Assembly: GCA_017640725.1 (NCBI GenBank)
Contig: JAEPQB010000001.1
Span: 2,004,161-2,068,160, forward strand
Direction of reading: 5' to 3'
From: Kordiimonadaceae bacterium
GTDB taxonomy: Bacteria > Pseudomonadota > Alphaproteobacteria > Sphingomonadales > Kordiimonadaceae
DNA: 64,000 bases
Position numbers and translations under genes: made by a program. Below the pieces are notes generated by a model, which saw nothing but the letters and a program-made list of their open reading frames with translations, searched no databases and was not told where the DNA came from. Below are positions 1 to 8,961 of the stretch, in pieces (the first letter of the stretch is position 1; each line of letters opens with the position of its first letter).

Positions 1-603
1 CTGCATTTCCTGAATGCGTTCGAGGACGGGGACGAAGTGGTGATGGACGGATATTTCCAGGAAAACCCACGCCCGGACCCGCTGATGTCTATGCCTGAAA
101 AATATCAGCTGCTGGGCTCCAACGTGGACCTGCATTCGCTGCAAACATACCTGCACCGCTGGCGGTTCAATATGAAAACGGGTGAGACCATTGAAGAACG
201 CCTGTATGATGATGAGATCGTCGAGTTTGGCACCTTCAACCAAAACATGATGGGCGAAAAATACCGCTATGTTTACAGTGTTTTGGGTGAAAAAGGCTGG
301 TTCCTGTTCACTGGACTGGTGAAGCATGACCTGGAAACGGGTGAAACCAAGCGCTATGATTTTGGGGAGCAGCGCTATGGCTCGGAAGCGCCTTTTATTC
401 CACGTAAAGGCGCCGTTGACGAAGACGATGGTTACATTATCAGCTTCATCACCGACATGAAGCTTGATCGGTCCGAGTGTGTCATTCTGGACGCAAAAGA
501 CATTGAAAAAGGCCCAGTTTGCCAAATAATCCTACCGCACAGGATCTGCAGCGGCACGCACGCCGTATGGGCAGAGGCGGGGGAACTTGAGGGAGCCGCA
601 TAA
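1..603 (+). CDS. Carotenoid oxygenase family protein, C-terminal part (5' truncated by window)
   Basis: The frame is open from base 1 and begins HFLNAFEDGD, so the start lies upstream and about 200 residues are visible. This opening matches the conserved H-x-x-N-A-[FY]-E segment of the carotenoid cleavage oxygenase/RPE65/lignostilbene dioxygenase family, whose histidine is one of the four non-haem iron ligands. The end of the protein contains SGTHAVWA, where the last iron-binding histidine of these seven-bladed propellers normally sits. Such enzymes cleave C=C bonds in carotenoids, apocarotenoids or stilbenes with O2. The substrate cannot be told from this part. The gene is followed after 3 bases by a thiolase, which suggests one transcript and possibly a joint catabolic role (inference). 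Confidence 0.85.
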   Translation: MHFLNAFEDGDEVVMDGYFQENPRPDPLMSMPEKYQLLGSNVDLHSLQTYLHRWRFNMKTGETIEERLYDDEIVEFGTFNQNMMGEKYRYVYSVLGEKGWFLFTGLVKHDLETGETKRYDFGEQRYGSEAPFIPRKGAVDEDDGYIISFITDMKLDRSECVILDAKDIEKGPVCQIILPHRICSGTHAVWAEAGELEGAA

Positions 604-606
604 GCC

Positions 607-1842
607 ATGACCAAAATCTATATCCTTGGTGGTTACCAAAGCGATTTTGCCCAGAACTGGGACAGGGAAGGCAAAAGCCTTTTTGATCTTTTCTCTCACT
701 CGGTCCTGAGCGCGTTAGAAAATACGCAAATCGACGCCAAGGATGTGGAAGTTGGGCATGTCGGCAATTTTGTGGCTGAATTGTTCACGGGCCAAGGCAT
801 GCTGGGTGGCTTTTTTGGCCATGTGCACCCTGATATGGCGGGCATGCCGGCCTCACGCCACGAGGGCGCATGCGCGTCAGGTTCGCTTGCTATCCTGGGT
901 GCGATGGCAGACATTGAAAGCGGTCGCTACAATCTTGCGTGCGTGGCCGGTGTTGAGATGATGCGCAATGTATCCGGCCAGCAGGCCGCTGATAACTTGG
1001 GTGCCGCCATTTGGGTGGGTGAAGAGGCCCAGCAAGCCAAGTATATTTGGCCTGCCATGTTCTCAGACCTGGCGGAAGAATATGACGAGCGCTATGGCCT
1101 CCGGTACGACCATTTGGCGGAAATCTCGAAAAAGAATTTTGCCAACGCACGCCGGAACCCCAACGCGCAAGCGCGCGGTTGGCAATTCAACGATGAGAGC
1201 TTTTCAGCCCATGACGAAGCGAACCCGGTTGTTGAGGGCTGGATGAGGCGGCAAGACTGCAGCCAGATTTCTGATGGCGCAGCAGTTGTCATGCTGGCGT
1301 CAGAGAGCTATGCGGCGGATTATGCAAAAAAACGCGGGCTGTCGCTTGCAGATTTTGCTTTCATCGAAGGCTGGGGCCACACAACCGCACCCATGTTGAT
1401 GAGCACCAAAATGGCTTCAAGTAAAAATGAGGACTATGTTCTGCCCTGGACGCGCAAGGCGATTTCAGATGCTTACGCACGTGCAGGCATTGGCGGCGCG
1501 GATGCGCTGGATGCGATCGAAACACATGATTGTTTTTCCATCACGGAATATATGGCCATCGAGCATTTTGGCGTGACAGAGCCTGGCAAGGCATGGCAGG
1601 CAATCGACGCCGGTAAAGTGGCGTTTGATGGTGACTTGCCGGTGAATCCCTCAGGCGGATTGATCGGCCTTGGGCACCCGGTGGGTGCCACAGGCGTGCG
1701 CATGATGCTTGATGCAAGCAAACAAGTCACCGATAGTGCAGGGGATTATCAGGTGGGAGGTGCCAACCGAGTTGGCACATATAATGTGGGCGGCTCCGGC
1801 ACAACCAATTGTGCCTTCATCATCGGGGCTGAGAGAGGCTAG
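607..1842 (+). CDS. SCP2/SCP-x type thiolase (acetyl-CoA acyltransferase family)
   Basis: A 411-residue thiolase-fold protein. The nucleophilic cysteine lies in HEGACASGS near residue 92. An HDCFS motif near residue 305 is characteristic of the SCP2-thiolase branch, and NPSGGLIGLGHPVGATG carries the histidine loop. The C-terminal active-site cysteine of classical thiolases (CxGGG) is absent: the equivalent stretch reads NVGGSGTTN. This is usual in the SCP2-like branch and leaves open whether it makes or breaks C-C bonds. It probably acts on a CoA ester in fatty-acid, sterol or terpenoid breakdown. It lies 3 bases after the carotenoid oxygenase gene and 5 bases before the DUF1295 gene, so the three are likely cotranscribed. 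Confidence 0.85.
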   Translation: MTKIYILGGYQSDFAQNWDREGKSLFDLFSHSVLSALENTQIDAKDVEVGHVGNFVAELFTGQGMLGGFFGHVHPDMAGMPASRHEGACASGSLAILGAMADIESGRYNLACVAGVEMMRNVSGQQAADNLGAAIWVGEEAQQAKYIWPAMFSDLAEEYDERYGLRYDHLAEISKKNFANARRNPNAQARGWQFNDESFSAHDEANPVVEGWMRRQDCSQISDGAAVVMLASESYAADYAKKRGLSLADFAFIEGWGHTTAPMLMSTKMASSKNEDYVLPWTRKAISDAYARAGIGGADALDAIETHDCFSITEYMAIEHFGVTEPGKAWQAIDAGKVAFDGDLPVNPSGGLIGLGHPVGATGVRMMLDASKQVTDSAGDYQVGGANRVGTYNVGGSGTTNCAFIIGAERG

Positions 1843-1847
1843 AAACC

Positions 1848-2711
1848 ATGAAACTATTTCTCGTTGTCATTTTTTGTGCAGCCCTTGGGCTTGGTGTTGC
1901 CTGGGCAGGCGGCCAAGGTGGAGCCGAGTTTGGACCCGTATCCGTGATGCTGGTGTGCGGCGCCATTGCGTTTGGTGTGAACTGGCTTGCCTTCATCCCT
2001 GCAAATGTTTTTCAGACCGAGAAATATTATGACCTCACCGGGTCATTGACTTATCTGTCCACGGTTGGTTTTGCGGCTTATTTTTCCCAGCCACTTGATT
2101 TGCGCGGTACCATTGTTGCGATTATGGTGGCGGTATGGGCGGTGCGTCTTGGCTCTTTCCTTTATGCCCGAATCAAAAAAGACGGCAAAGACCGTCGTTT
2201 CGACAAAATCAAAACCTCGCCCATGCGCTTTTTGATGACATGGACCATTCAGGGTCTTTGGGTTGTGTTAACTGCCGCTTGCGCATTTGCCGTGATCACC
2301 AGCACCGCGAATGTTCCGCTTGGCCTGTTCGCTTATGTGGGCATCGCTCTTTGGCTGATTGGTTTTGTGATTGAAGTGATGGCCGATGAGCAGAAAAAAG
2401 CCTTCCGTGCGGACCCTGCCAACAACGGCAAATTTATCAGCACTGGTGTGTGGGCATGGTCGCGCCACCCGAATTACTTTGGCGAGATTGTTCTTTGGCT
2501 TGGCATCGCTGTGATGGCGATCCCGGTCCTGTCTGGCCCGCAATGGGCCGTAATGATTTCGCCCATCTTCGTATTTGTACTGCTGACCAGAGTGAGCGGC
2601 GTGCCAAAGCTTGAACATCACGCCAACAAAACCTGGGGCGAAGACCCCGCTTATCAGGCCTATAAAGCCAACACACCCGTTTTGATGATGAAGCCGCCCG
2701 CCAAAGCGTGA
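1848..2711 (+). CDS. DUF1295 family integral membrane protein (steroid 5-alpha-reductase-like)
   Basis: A 287-residue protein with about seven hydrophobic segments, starting with an uncleaved-looking N-terminal helix. The C-terminal half contains GVWAWSRHPNYFGEIV, the signature of the DUF1295/isoprenylcysteine methyltransferase/steroid reductase superfamily. In its structurally known relatives this region forms the cofactor site at the membrane face. Eukaryotic relatives reduce steroid double bonds, but the bacterial DUF1295 proteins are mostly uncharacterised. Placement directly behind a carotenoid oxygenase and an SCP2-type thiolase hints at lipid or isoprenoid modification (inference). The fold call is firm and the reaction is unknown. 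Confidence 0.8.
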   Translation: MKLFLVVIFCAALGLGVAWAGGQGGAEFGPVSVMLVCGAIAFGVNWLAFIPANVFQTEKYYDLTGSLTYLSTVGFAAYFSQPLDLRGTIVAIMVAVWAVRLGSFLYARIKKDGKDRRFDKIKTSPMRFLMTWTIQGLWVVLTAACAFAVITSTANVPLGLFAYVGIALWLIGFVIEVMADEQKKAFRADPANNGKFISTGVWAWSRHPNYFGEIVLWLGIAVMAIPVLSGPQWAVMISPIFVFVLLTRVSGVPKLEHHANKTWGEDPAYQAYKANTPVLMMKPPAKA

Positions 2712-2789
2712 CAATATTGATTGTGTGACGACCGCCAGAAACTGTTTGGTAACCAATGAGCGAATAGGTTAGCGTTTCAGTGGGGGTGA

Positions 2790-4823
2790 ATGCTTGGCAG
2801 CGGAAAGGCTTGCGCATTCGCAATGGCGGACGGAGACCAAAACAAAGCACTAAAACCTGCGAGCCTCGACATGCAGCTCGGGGAATTGGTTTTAAGCTCC
2901 ATGTCAGTTGGTGCAGCAGCACTTGACGCCGATGGCACCTATGTTTCGATCAATGATGAATGGCGTCGGTTACTGCGCTTTAACGCCAGCTATGACATGA
3001 TTGGTCGCTCGCATTTCGACGTATGTCGCAATTTCCTGAGGCCCGCGGACCTTGCAAAACTAGCCAACGGTGAGGTCATTCGTGATCAGCTGCTGGACCT
3101 GGGGCCCTCTCAAGACGGGGAAGATAGTGATTCCGTTCTGAGATGGAGTGCATCCCCAACTGCACCAGCTGATGATTGCGGTGATGGTCAAGCTTGCTTT
3201 GTCGTGATTATTCGCAGGTTCGGGCAGCCTGAAGAAGAAACCCAGCGATTACTGCGAGAACGAGATCAGCTGCGGTTTGCAGTGGACGGTGCAGACTACG
3301 GTCTGTGGGACTGGAACATTGCCACCGGCGAAGTTTATTTCAGCCAGCGCTACATGGGCATGCTGGGGTATGAGCAATATGAACTCCCCCATGCGTACAG
3401 TACGTGGGAGTTGCTTTGCAAACCGGAAGATCTGGTCGAATACAATCAGGGTGTTGAAGACTATATTGCCGCTGGCACAGGCTATCTTCAGGACGAGTTC
3501 GAAATGCGCTGCAAGGATGGGCGCTATATATGGGTGCTCAGTCGCGGAAAAATCGTCAGTCGCCGCCGGGATGGTTCACCGCTCAGGGTTGTAGGTACAC
3601 ACCAAGACATTACCGAACTTAAAGAACGCGAAGCGGAGCTAGTTGCTGCTCGCGACGAGGCGGATAAAGCAAACCAGGCTAAGTCCAATTTCTTAGCGCT
3701 TATCAGTCATGAAGTGCGCACGCCTTTGAACGGTATTACCAGTGTGCTGCAATTGCTGGGTGATGAAGACAACGCAGAAGAGCGGAAGCGCTTGGCGCAA
3801 CTCGCTCTCAACAGCAGTGATCAGTTGCTAACTGTTCTTTCTGATGTTTTGGACGTTTCCAAAATGGAAGCGGGTCGCTTTGACCTTAACCCCAAGTCTG
3901 TGGTCATAGACGATTTGATCGAAGAACTGTCACAGACGCATGCGAAAGCCGCCGAGCAAAAAGGGTTGAAGTTTTCGGCAATAGTGAAAGGCAATGGCAG
4001 TCTGGCCTTGAGCCTGGACCCGGTCAGGGTCACGCAAATTCTGAACAATTATCTGTCCAACGCTACCAAATTTACTGAAGAGGGTGAAGTCGCCCTGTCC
4101 GTCGAAGTCGACGAAACATATGGTAGCGGCGACCAGGGCAAAGTGTTTGTCAGTTTTGCGGTGCGCGATGACGGTATGGGCTTAACCCCGAGTGAGCGCG
4201 GTAAGCTGTTCCAACCCTTTTATCAGGCCGAAGGAACCCGTAACCGGTCTTCCGAAGGAACCGGGCTCGGGCTATCTATCTGTAAAAACCTGGCGGCGAT
4301 GATGGGCGGCAAGGTCTGGTGTGCCAGCAAAAAAGGTTTTGGCAGTACCTTCTATTTTGAAGCCGCATTTGAGCGTGCAGCAGCGGCCAGTAGCGGCGCC
4401 GAAGCAGGCGCCGAGAATGTCGATGCAGTTGATGCCTCCAGTATTCAGGTGCTGGCAGCCGAAGACAACCCGGTGAACCAGATGATGCTTAAGAAGTTTC
4501 TGGTGGAGAAGTTTGGCTATCAGGTAACCACCGTGGGTGATGGGCAGCAAGTCATTGAAGCGCTTGTTGAGGGCCAGTTCGATATTATTTTGATGGATAT
4601 TCACATGCCAATAATGGACGGCGTGACGGCAGCCCGCAAAATCAGGATGGCGACACCTGCGTGGTCAAAAACCCCCATTATTGCTTTGACCGCCGATGCT
4701 GCCGATATGCATGTAGAAGAGTATTTAGGGGTGGGCATGAACGATTGCGTAGCAAAGCCCATCAATTGGCCGGAACTTGATCAAAAAATAAAAGCCTTGG
4801 GTGCCAAGCGCGGCGAAGGCTAA
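2790..4823 (+). CDS. Hybrid sensor histidine kinase with two PAS domains and a receiver domain
   Basis: A 677-residue protein with no clear membrane segment, so probably cytoplasmic. A first PAS-like region spans roughly residues 30-140. A second PAS with its PAC tail spans about 155-285 and ends GTHQDITELKERE. A short coiled linker leads to the HisKA domain with ISHEVRTPLNG; the phosphoacceptor is His307. The ATPase domain shows the N box (NNYLSNATKF), DDGMGL and GTGLGLSICKNL. The C-terminal receiver (about 555-675) has the acidic pair AEDN and the phosphoacceptor Asp603 in LMDIHMPIMDG. No output partner is adjacent, so phosphate probably passes to an unlinked Hpt protein (inference). The ATG at 2790 follows GGGGGTGA. 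Its stop overlaps the end of the convergent DUF2794 gene by 4 bases. Confidence 0.9.
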   Translation: MLGSGKACAFAMADGDQNKALKPASLDMQLGELVLSSMSVGAAALDADGTYVSINDEWRRLLRFNASYDMIGRSHFDVCRNFLRPADLAKLANGEVIRDQLLDLGPSQDGEDSDSVLRWSASPTAPADDCGDGQACFVVIIRRFGQPEEETQRLLRERDQLRFAVDGADYGLWDWNIATGEVYFSQRYMGMLGYEQYELPHAYSTWELLCKPEDLVEYNQGVEDYIAAGTGYLQDEFEMRCKDGRYIWVLSRGKIVSRRRDGSPLRVVGTHQDITELKEREAELVAARDEADKANQAKSNFLALISHEVRTPLNGITSVLQLLGDEDNAEERKRLAQLALNSSDQLLTVLSDVLDVSKMEAGRFDLNPKSVVIDDLIEELSQTHAKAAEQKGLKFSAIVKGNGSLALSLDPVRVTQILNNYLSNATKFTEEGEVALSVEVDETYGSGDQGKVFVSFAVRDDGMGLTPSERGKLFQPFYQAEGTRNRSSEGTGLGLSICKNLAAMMGGKVWCASKKGFGSTFYFEAAFERAAAASSGAEAGAENVDAVDASSIQVLAAEDNPVNQMMLKKFLVEKFGYQVTTVGDGQQVIEALVEGQFDIILMDIHMPIMDGVTAARKIRMATPAWSKTPIIALTADAADMHVEEYLGVGMNDCVAKPINWPELDQKIKALGAKRGEG

Positions 4824-5206
4824 TCGACTGCTTTCAGGTGGTGCCTGTCGAAATACTTCAAAAGCTGAGCCAGCTGTTTGCCGCGTTTCAGTGTTTGGCC
4901 ACCTGGCCCAAGGATACGCCACATGCCCTGACGGTGCGCGAGCGCTGGTTCCTTGATAATGCGATAGTGCGGCATTTCGCTTGCGCGGCGGAAAATTGAG
5001 AACACTGCCTGATCCTTGAGGTGGTCGATGGCATAGTCACGCCATAAGCCTGCAGAAACCACACGCCCATAAACGTTTAAAATTTGCGATAGTTCCTGCC
5101 GCATGAAATACACAATATCTGATTGCTTTTGCCCCCGAGAAACAGGGTCATTCGCCGGGGTGGTCAGCGACAGTAGATGAGCTTTGTGCGATGCAATATC
5201 GTCCAT
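4820..5206 (-). CDS. DUF2794 family protein
   Basis: A small (128-residue) soluble protein of the alphaproteobacterial DUF2794 family. The recognisable core is IDHLKDQAVFSIFRRASE followed by HYRIIKEPAL and a GGQTLKRG stretch near the C terminus. Function is unknown. The frame can be extended upstream to a TTG at 5254, but the ATG at 5206 is the only start preceded by a convincing ribosome-binding site (AGAGGAAC). The gene converges on the sensor kinase with a 4-base overlap of the 3' ends. Confidence 0.75.
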   Translation of the reverse strand: MDDIASHKAHLLSLTTPANDPVSRGQKQSDIVYFMRQELSQILNVYGRVVSAGLWRDYAIDHLKDQAVFSIFRRASEMPHYRIIKEPALAHRQGMWRILGPGGQTLKRGKQLAQLLKYFDRHHLKAVD

Positions 5207-5483
5207 ATGTTCCTCTAGTATGTCCATTGTGGGGGAAAAGTTTTTGGAATGCAATGGGGGGTGATTCGCAAATTTTCATCGCTTCGAAGCGCTCAATCAC
5301 ACCCCTAAACCATAGTTTTTACGCCCAAACGTGCCGGAACTTCGACGACACGTGTAGTAGAAAGTGAAACCCTTGACCTTGAAAGGCTTTGGTGGGATAT
5401 CTATATCGGGTTCATAAAGAAAAACGACGACCCGTCGATAACGATAAAAAAATAATACGACAGCAACAGAGAGGATCAAACTC

Positions 5484-6197
5484 GTGAAAAATTCAATCTA
5501 CTCCCGTCGACCATCCGTGGGGCGGAAGGCGCTTGTCGGCTTAATGGCCGCGGGCGTAGCGGCAACTGTATTGAACACAGTTGCCGGAACGGCAAGCATC
5601 GCACATGACCGTGAGTATGGGGACTATGTTTCCGAAGACCGTGACCTGTCGGGTTTCACTCGGTTGCAGGTGCGTGGTGCTATTGAGCTGGAACTGACAG
5701 CTGGTCAGGATTTCTCCGTAACAATTCGCACCCGTGAAGGGCGCATGGAAGACGTCACCACAGAAGTGGACGGTGATACGCTTGTCCTTGATATGGATGA
5801 TGGTCGCCGTCGCAGCTGGTGGGAAGACACGGACGTCGAAGTCACGATCACCATGCCAACGCTCGCCGAGCTTGAAGTGCTTGGTGCGGTGGACGGCGAG
5901 ATTTTCGCGGTCGACAGTGACGACATCGAAATCGATGTACGCGGCGCTGCTGATGTGGAAATCGAAGGCAAATGCGGCACGCTCACCGTTGATGTGCGCG
6001 GTGCCGGTGACATTGATGCTGATGACCTGAAGTGCGAGAACGTTGAAGTGGACGTTAAGGGTGCTGGTTCTGCGTCTGTGTATGCAAGCGAAAGCATTGA
6101 TGCGCGTGTGTCAGGCGTTGCAAGCATTTCCGTATACGGCGACCCCAAAGATGTGCGCAAGCACGCCGGCGGTCTTTCCAGTATTTCAATTAAATAA
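5484..6197 (+). CDS. Exported DUF2807 (GIN domain) protein, first of a tandem pair
   Basis: A 237-residue protein with a signal peptide ending near ...TASIAHD. The body is a DUF2807 'head GIN' domain: repeated short strands with G-A-G-D or G-A-A-D turns every 18-20 residues (RGAADVEI, RGAGDIDA, KGAGSASV), the pattern of a right-handed beta-helix-like fold. The family is described as a putative adhesin, but function is not established. Its start is a GTG preceded by AGAGGAT. A 55-base gap containing a hairpin (CCCCTCG/CGAGGGG, 6206-6225) separates it from a paralogue. Compared with that paralogue, the serine of the GSGD turn is mostly alanine here. Confidence 0.8.
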   Translation: MKNSIYSRRPSVGRKALVGLMAAGVAATVLNTVAGTASIAHDREYGDYVSEDRDLSGFTRLQVRGAIELELTAGQDFSVTIRTREGRMEDVTTEVDGDTLVLDMDDGRRRSWWEDTDVEVTITMPTLAELEVLGAVDGEIFAVDSDDIEIDVRGAADVEIEGKCGTLTVDVRGAGDIDADDLKCENVEVDVKGAGSASVYASESIDARVSGVASISVYGDPKDVRKHAGGLSSISIK

Positions 6198-6252
6198 CCG
6201 AGTTGCCCCTCGCGACCACGAGGGGTGCATCCAATTGATGAGGGGATAGAGG

Positions 6253-6966
6253 ATGAAAACTCTTGTAGCAGCTGCAACATGTGCAGCAATTCTGGCCGGA
6301 TCGGCCACTGTTTCAGTAACGGCAGACGACACGTCAGAAGAAATGCGCAGCGTCGATAGCTTCACACGCATTCGCAACAAAGGCTCCTTTGAGGTTTATG
6401 TGAATGTGGGCTCCGAACAGTCTGTCAAAGTAACTGCAGACAGCGACATTATCGAACATGTGGAAACAGAAGTTCGTGGTTCCACGCTTCATATCAAATT
6501 TGAAAACCGTGATAACTGGAAGAGTTGGCGCAACATTGATGTGCTCCGTGTCGATATCACGGTGCCAAGCCTTGAAGGTGTCCGTGTCGATGGCTCAGGT
6601 GACTTTGAAGTACGCGGCGTAGAAGCTGAAAGCTTCAGCGCTAACGTGAACGGATCAGGCGATATTGATCTGATCTCCGCAAAAACCGATCGTTTGAGCA
6701 TTGATGTTAAAGGGTCTGGCGACGTGGAAGTATCCGGCACCTGCACCGATATCGACATTGAAGTGAAAGGCTCCGGCGACGTGGAAGCTCGCGACATGGC
6801 CTGTGCTGCCGGTGAGATTGGTATCATGGGTTCTGGCGATGTTGCCGTTACGCTCAATGAAAGCGTTGATGTCGGCATTATGGGGTCCGGTGACGTGGTT
6901 GTGTATGGCAAGCCGGAAAAAGTTTCGACCCGCGCGATGGGCTCTGGCGACGTTACATTGCGCTAG
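6253..6966 (+). CDS. Exported DUF2807 (GIN domain) protein, second of a tandem pair, seven GSGD repeats
   Basis: A 237-residue protein, the same length as its upstream neighbour, with a signal peptide ending near ...ATVSVTA. The GIN domain holds seven perfect GSGD turns (for example VDGSGDFEV, VKGSGDVEV, IMGSGDVVV) spaced 18-20 residues apart. This implies stacked beta-helix rungs with the loops on one edge. It probably resides in the periplasm or at the cell surface; a role in adhesion or envelope stress is only inferred from the family. The ATG follows a strong GGGGATAGAGG site. A terminator ends the unit at 7014-7045, so the pair forms a two-gene operon. Confidence 0.85.
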   Translation: MKTLVAAATCAAILAGSATVSVTADDTSEEMRSVDSFTRIRNKGSFEVYVNVGSEQSVKVTADSDIIEHVETEVRGSTLHIKFENRDNWKSWRNIDVLRVDITVPSLEGVRVDGSGDFEVRGVEAESFSANVNGSGDIDLISAKTDRLSIDVKGSGDVEVSGTCTDIDIEVKGSGDVEARDMACAAGEIGIMGSGDVAVTLNESVDVGIMGSGDVVVYGKPEKVSTRAMGSGDVTLR

Positions 6967-7013
6967 CAGCACATTAAAAAAGCACGGCCCTTTTTCGCCA
7001 CAATTCAGACATT

Positions 7014-7045
7014 GATGAGCCCCAATCGGGGCTCATCTTTATTTT
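7014..7045 (+). terminator. Rho-independent terminator after the DUF2807 pair
   Basis: A perfect 10-bp stem, GATGAGCCCC (7014-7023) and GGGGCTCATC (7028-7037), with an AATC loop is followed by TTTATTTT. It ends the DUF2807 operon. The rest of 6967-7222 shows no gene. Confidence 0.9.
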
Positions 7046-7222
7046 GTTGGCCTCTACTGGCCCAATCGGTTGCGTTCCTTGGTCCCCCTGACCCTAGGTT
7101 CTCTTTGTCCCCCGGTTGGGCCAGTTTTCTATTGATCTCATATTTCCGTTACCATGCCTGAAACCATTGGCGCCGGTCACTGCCCGTGCTTAGATGGGGT
7201 CATCTATCTCAAGGGGGCATCT

Positions 7223-7912
7223 ATGCTAACTTTTTTCGAACTTTGCGGCGCGGACGACGCGGTGCGTTTCAGTCCGTTTGCTTGGCGCATCAAATTGATG
7301 CTCGAGCACAAGGGTGCGCCTTACCAATCCAGAACAATCACTTTTGCGGACAAGTCTGCACTTGAACCCTCCGGCCTCTCTACGGTGCCGGTGATCAGGG
7401 ACGGAGACACCTGGATCAGCGAAAGTCAGCGAATCGCACTCTGGCTAGAGGAGCGGTTTCCGGACAATCCCCTGTTTGAGGGACCCGCTGCAATAGCCCA
7501 GGCGCCGATTATTAATAACTGGATTGACCGGAACATTATTGCGCCAGTGTTCCCCATGATCGTGGCTGATATTTTTGATGCACTGGACGATGAAAACCAG
7601 GCTTCCTTCAGGGCCAGCAGGGAGCCACGTTTGGGCGGGAGAAAAATTGAGGACATGCGTGACGGCCGCGACGCTCTGCGCGATGCTTACAAAGCTAATT
7701 TGGCGCCGGTTGAGGCCATTCTGGACAACCATAAATTCTTGAGCGGTACAGCCCCCGCTTTTGCAGACTATTGCATGATGGGCAGCTTGATGTGGCCGCA
7801 TATTGTGACGGATTTTGACCCTGTTGCGATCAGTGAGCCTGTCATGGCTTGGCGCGAGCGCATGTTCGATCTATTTGGAGGCTTCGCCCGTAACGCGCCT
7901 CGTGCTGTCTGA
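7223..7912 (+). CDS. Glutathione S-transferase family protein (beta-etherase-like)
   Basis: A 229-residue GST-fold protein. The thioredoxin-like N-terminal domain reads FELCGADDAVRFSPFAWRIK and later STVPVIRDGDTWISES, where the cis-proline and the glutathione gamma-Glu binding E-S pair sit; a helical C-terminal domain follows. The SPFAWR opening resembles the LigE/LigF beta-etherase branch, which uses glutathione to cleave aryl ether bonds, but substrate cannot be assigned by eye. The frame extends upstream to 7154, yet the ATG at 7223 follows AAGGGGG at good spacing and starts exactly at the domain. It stands alone, with no shared operon evident. Confidence 0.8.
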   Translation: MLTFFELCGADDAVRFSPFAWRIKLMLEHKGAPYQSRTITFADKSALEPSGLSTVPVIRDGDTWISESQRIALWLEERFPDNPLFEGPAAIAQAPIINNWIDRNIIAPVFPMIVADIFDALDDENQASFRASREPRLGGRKIEDMRDGRDALRDAYKANLAPVEAILDNHKFLSGTAPAFADYCMMGSLMWPHIVTDFDPVAISEPVMAWRERMFDLFGGFARNAPRAV

Positions 7913-8013
7913 AAAAGCGTTCCAGAGCGCGCGCAGCCCTTGCATGCGCTGGTGAATCCTTTATACAAATTTGCGTAATTTCTCTGCGTATCGAAGATCA
8001 AAAGGACTCCATA

Positions 8014-8961
8014 GTGGCCGATGTACTTTTGGAAGCCCGCAATCTAAGCAAACATTTTGGCGACCTGAAAGCGGTGGATGGCATATCCCTGACCGTGAAG
8101 AAAGGCGAAGTGCTTGGCTTTTTGGGGCCAAACGGTGCCGGAAAAACCACAACAATGAAGATGTTGACGGGTTTTCTGGCTCCCACAGATGGCAGTGCCT
8201 ATGTGTGCGGTGAGCTCGTCACATCAGACAATGAGCGCGCGCGTGCTCGTGTGGGGTATTTGCCGGAAGGGGCTCCCCTATATGGTGAGATGTCGCCGCG
8301 CGCTTTCCTTCAGTTTATTGCCCGCACGCACGGTATTGTCGGCAAGGAAGCTGAAGATGTGGTCGAAAGTGCGGCGAGTGCCGTAAACCTCGACAGTGTT
8401 ATGACCCAGCGCATCGAAACGCTTTCCAAAGGGTTTAAGCGCCGTGTTGGATTGGCGGCTGCCATTTTGCACGCGCCAGATGTTTTGATTTTGGATGAGC
8501 CGACAGACGGCCTGGACCCAAACCAAAAACACGAAGTGCGTCGATTGATTGAAGCCATGTCGATCGACCGGGCCATCATCATCTCTACCCATATTCTTGA
8601 GGAAGTTGATGCTCTCTGCCACCGGGCGGTGATCATCAATAAAGGCGCGGTTGTGGCGGATGGCACGCCGAGCGAGCTGCGGTCACGGTCCAAGTATAAA
8701 AACGCGGTGACCATGCTGGTGCCTGACGAGTATGCGGAGAAAGCTGCATCTGCTTTGAAAGGTATTAAACTGGTCGCGGGTGTTGAGGCGGCGAAAGAAG
8801 GTGACCTGATGCGCCTTACGGTTTTGGCGCGCGGTGGCGGTGATATCGCAGATACGATTGGCGACATAGCAGCCGTTAGCAACTGGCAGGTAACGCAGTT
8901 TACCGTGGACCCGGGACGCCTTGACGATGTGTTCAGGCAGTTGACGGAAAGGGACGTGTAA
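8014..8961 (+). CDS. ABC transporter ATP-binding protein, GldA-like
   Basis: A 315-residue ABC ATPase. Walker A is GPNGAGKTTT, the signature is LSKGFKRR, Walker B is VLILDEPTDGLDP, and the switch histidine sits in ISTHILEEVD. A roughly 85-residue C-terminal extension follows, as in DrrA/NatA/GldA-type exporters. GTG start preceded by AAAGGA. The stop overlaps the start of the permease gene (TAATG), giving translational coupling. With the next three genes it forms the GldA-GldF-GldG-DUF4340 exporter module, which is common outside gliding Bacteroidetes and whose substrate is unknown. Confidence 0.9.
   Translation: MADVLLEARNLSKHFGDLKAVDGISLTVKKGEVLGFLGPNGAGKTTTMKMLTGFLAPTDGSAYVCGELVTSDNERARARVGYLPEGAPLYGEMSPRAFLQFIARTHGIVGKEAEDVVESAASAVNLDSVMTQRIETLSKGFKRRVGLAAAILHAPDVLILDEPTDGLDPNQKHEVRRLIEAMSIDRAIIISTHILEEVDALCHRAVIINKGAVVADGTPSELRSRSKYKNAVTMLVPDEYAEKAASALKGIKLVAGVEAAKEGDLMRLTVLARGGGDIADTIGDIAAVSNWQVTQFTVDPGRLDDVFRQLTERDV

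Noticed and set aside
5705..6289. 194-codon Ser/Thr/Pro-rich minus-strand frame opposite the first DUF2807 gene
   Set aside because: Caused by the repetitive glycine/aspartate codons of the DUF2807 repeats; similar shadow frames lie opposite the second copy.
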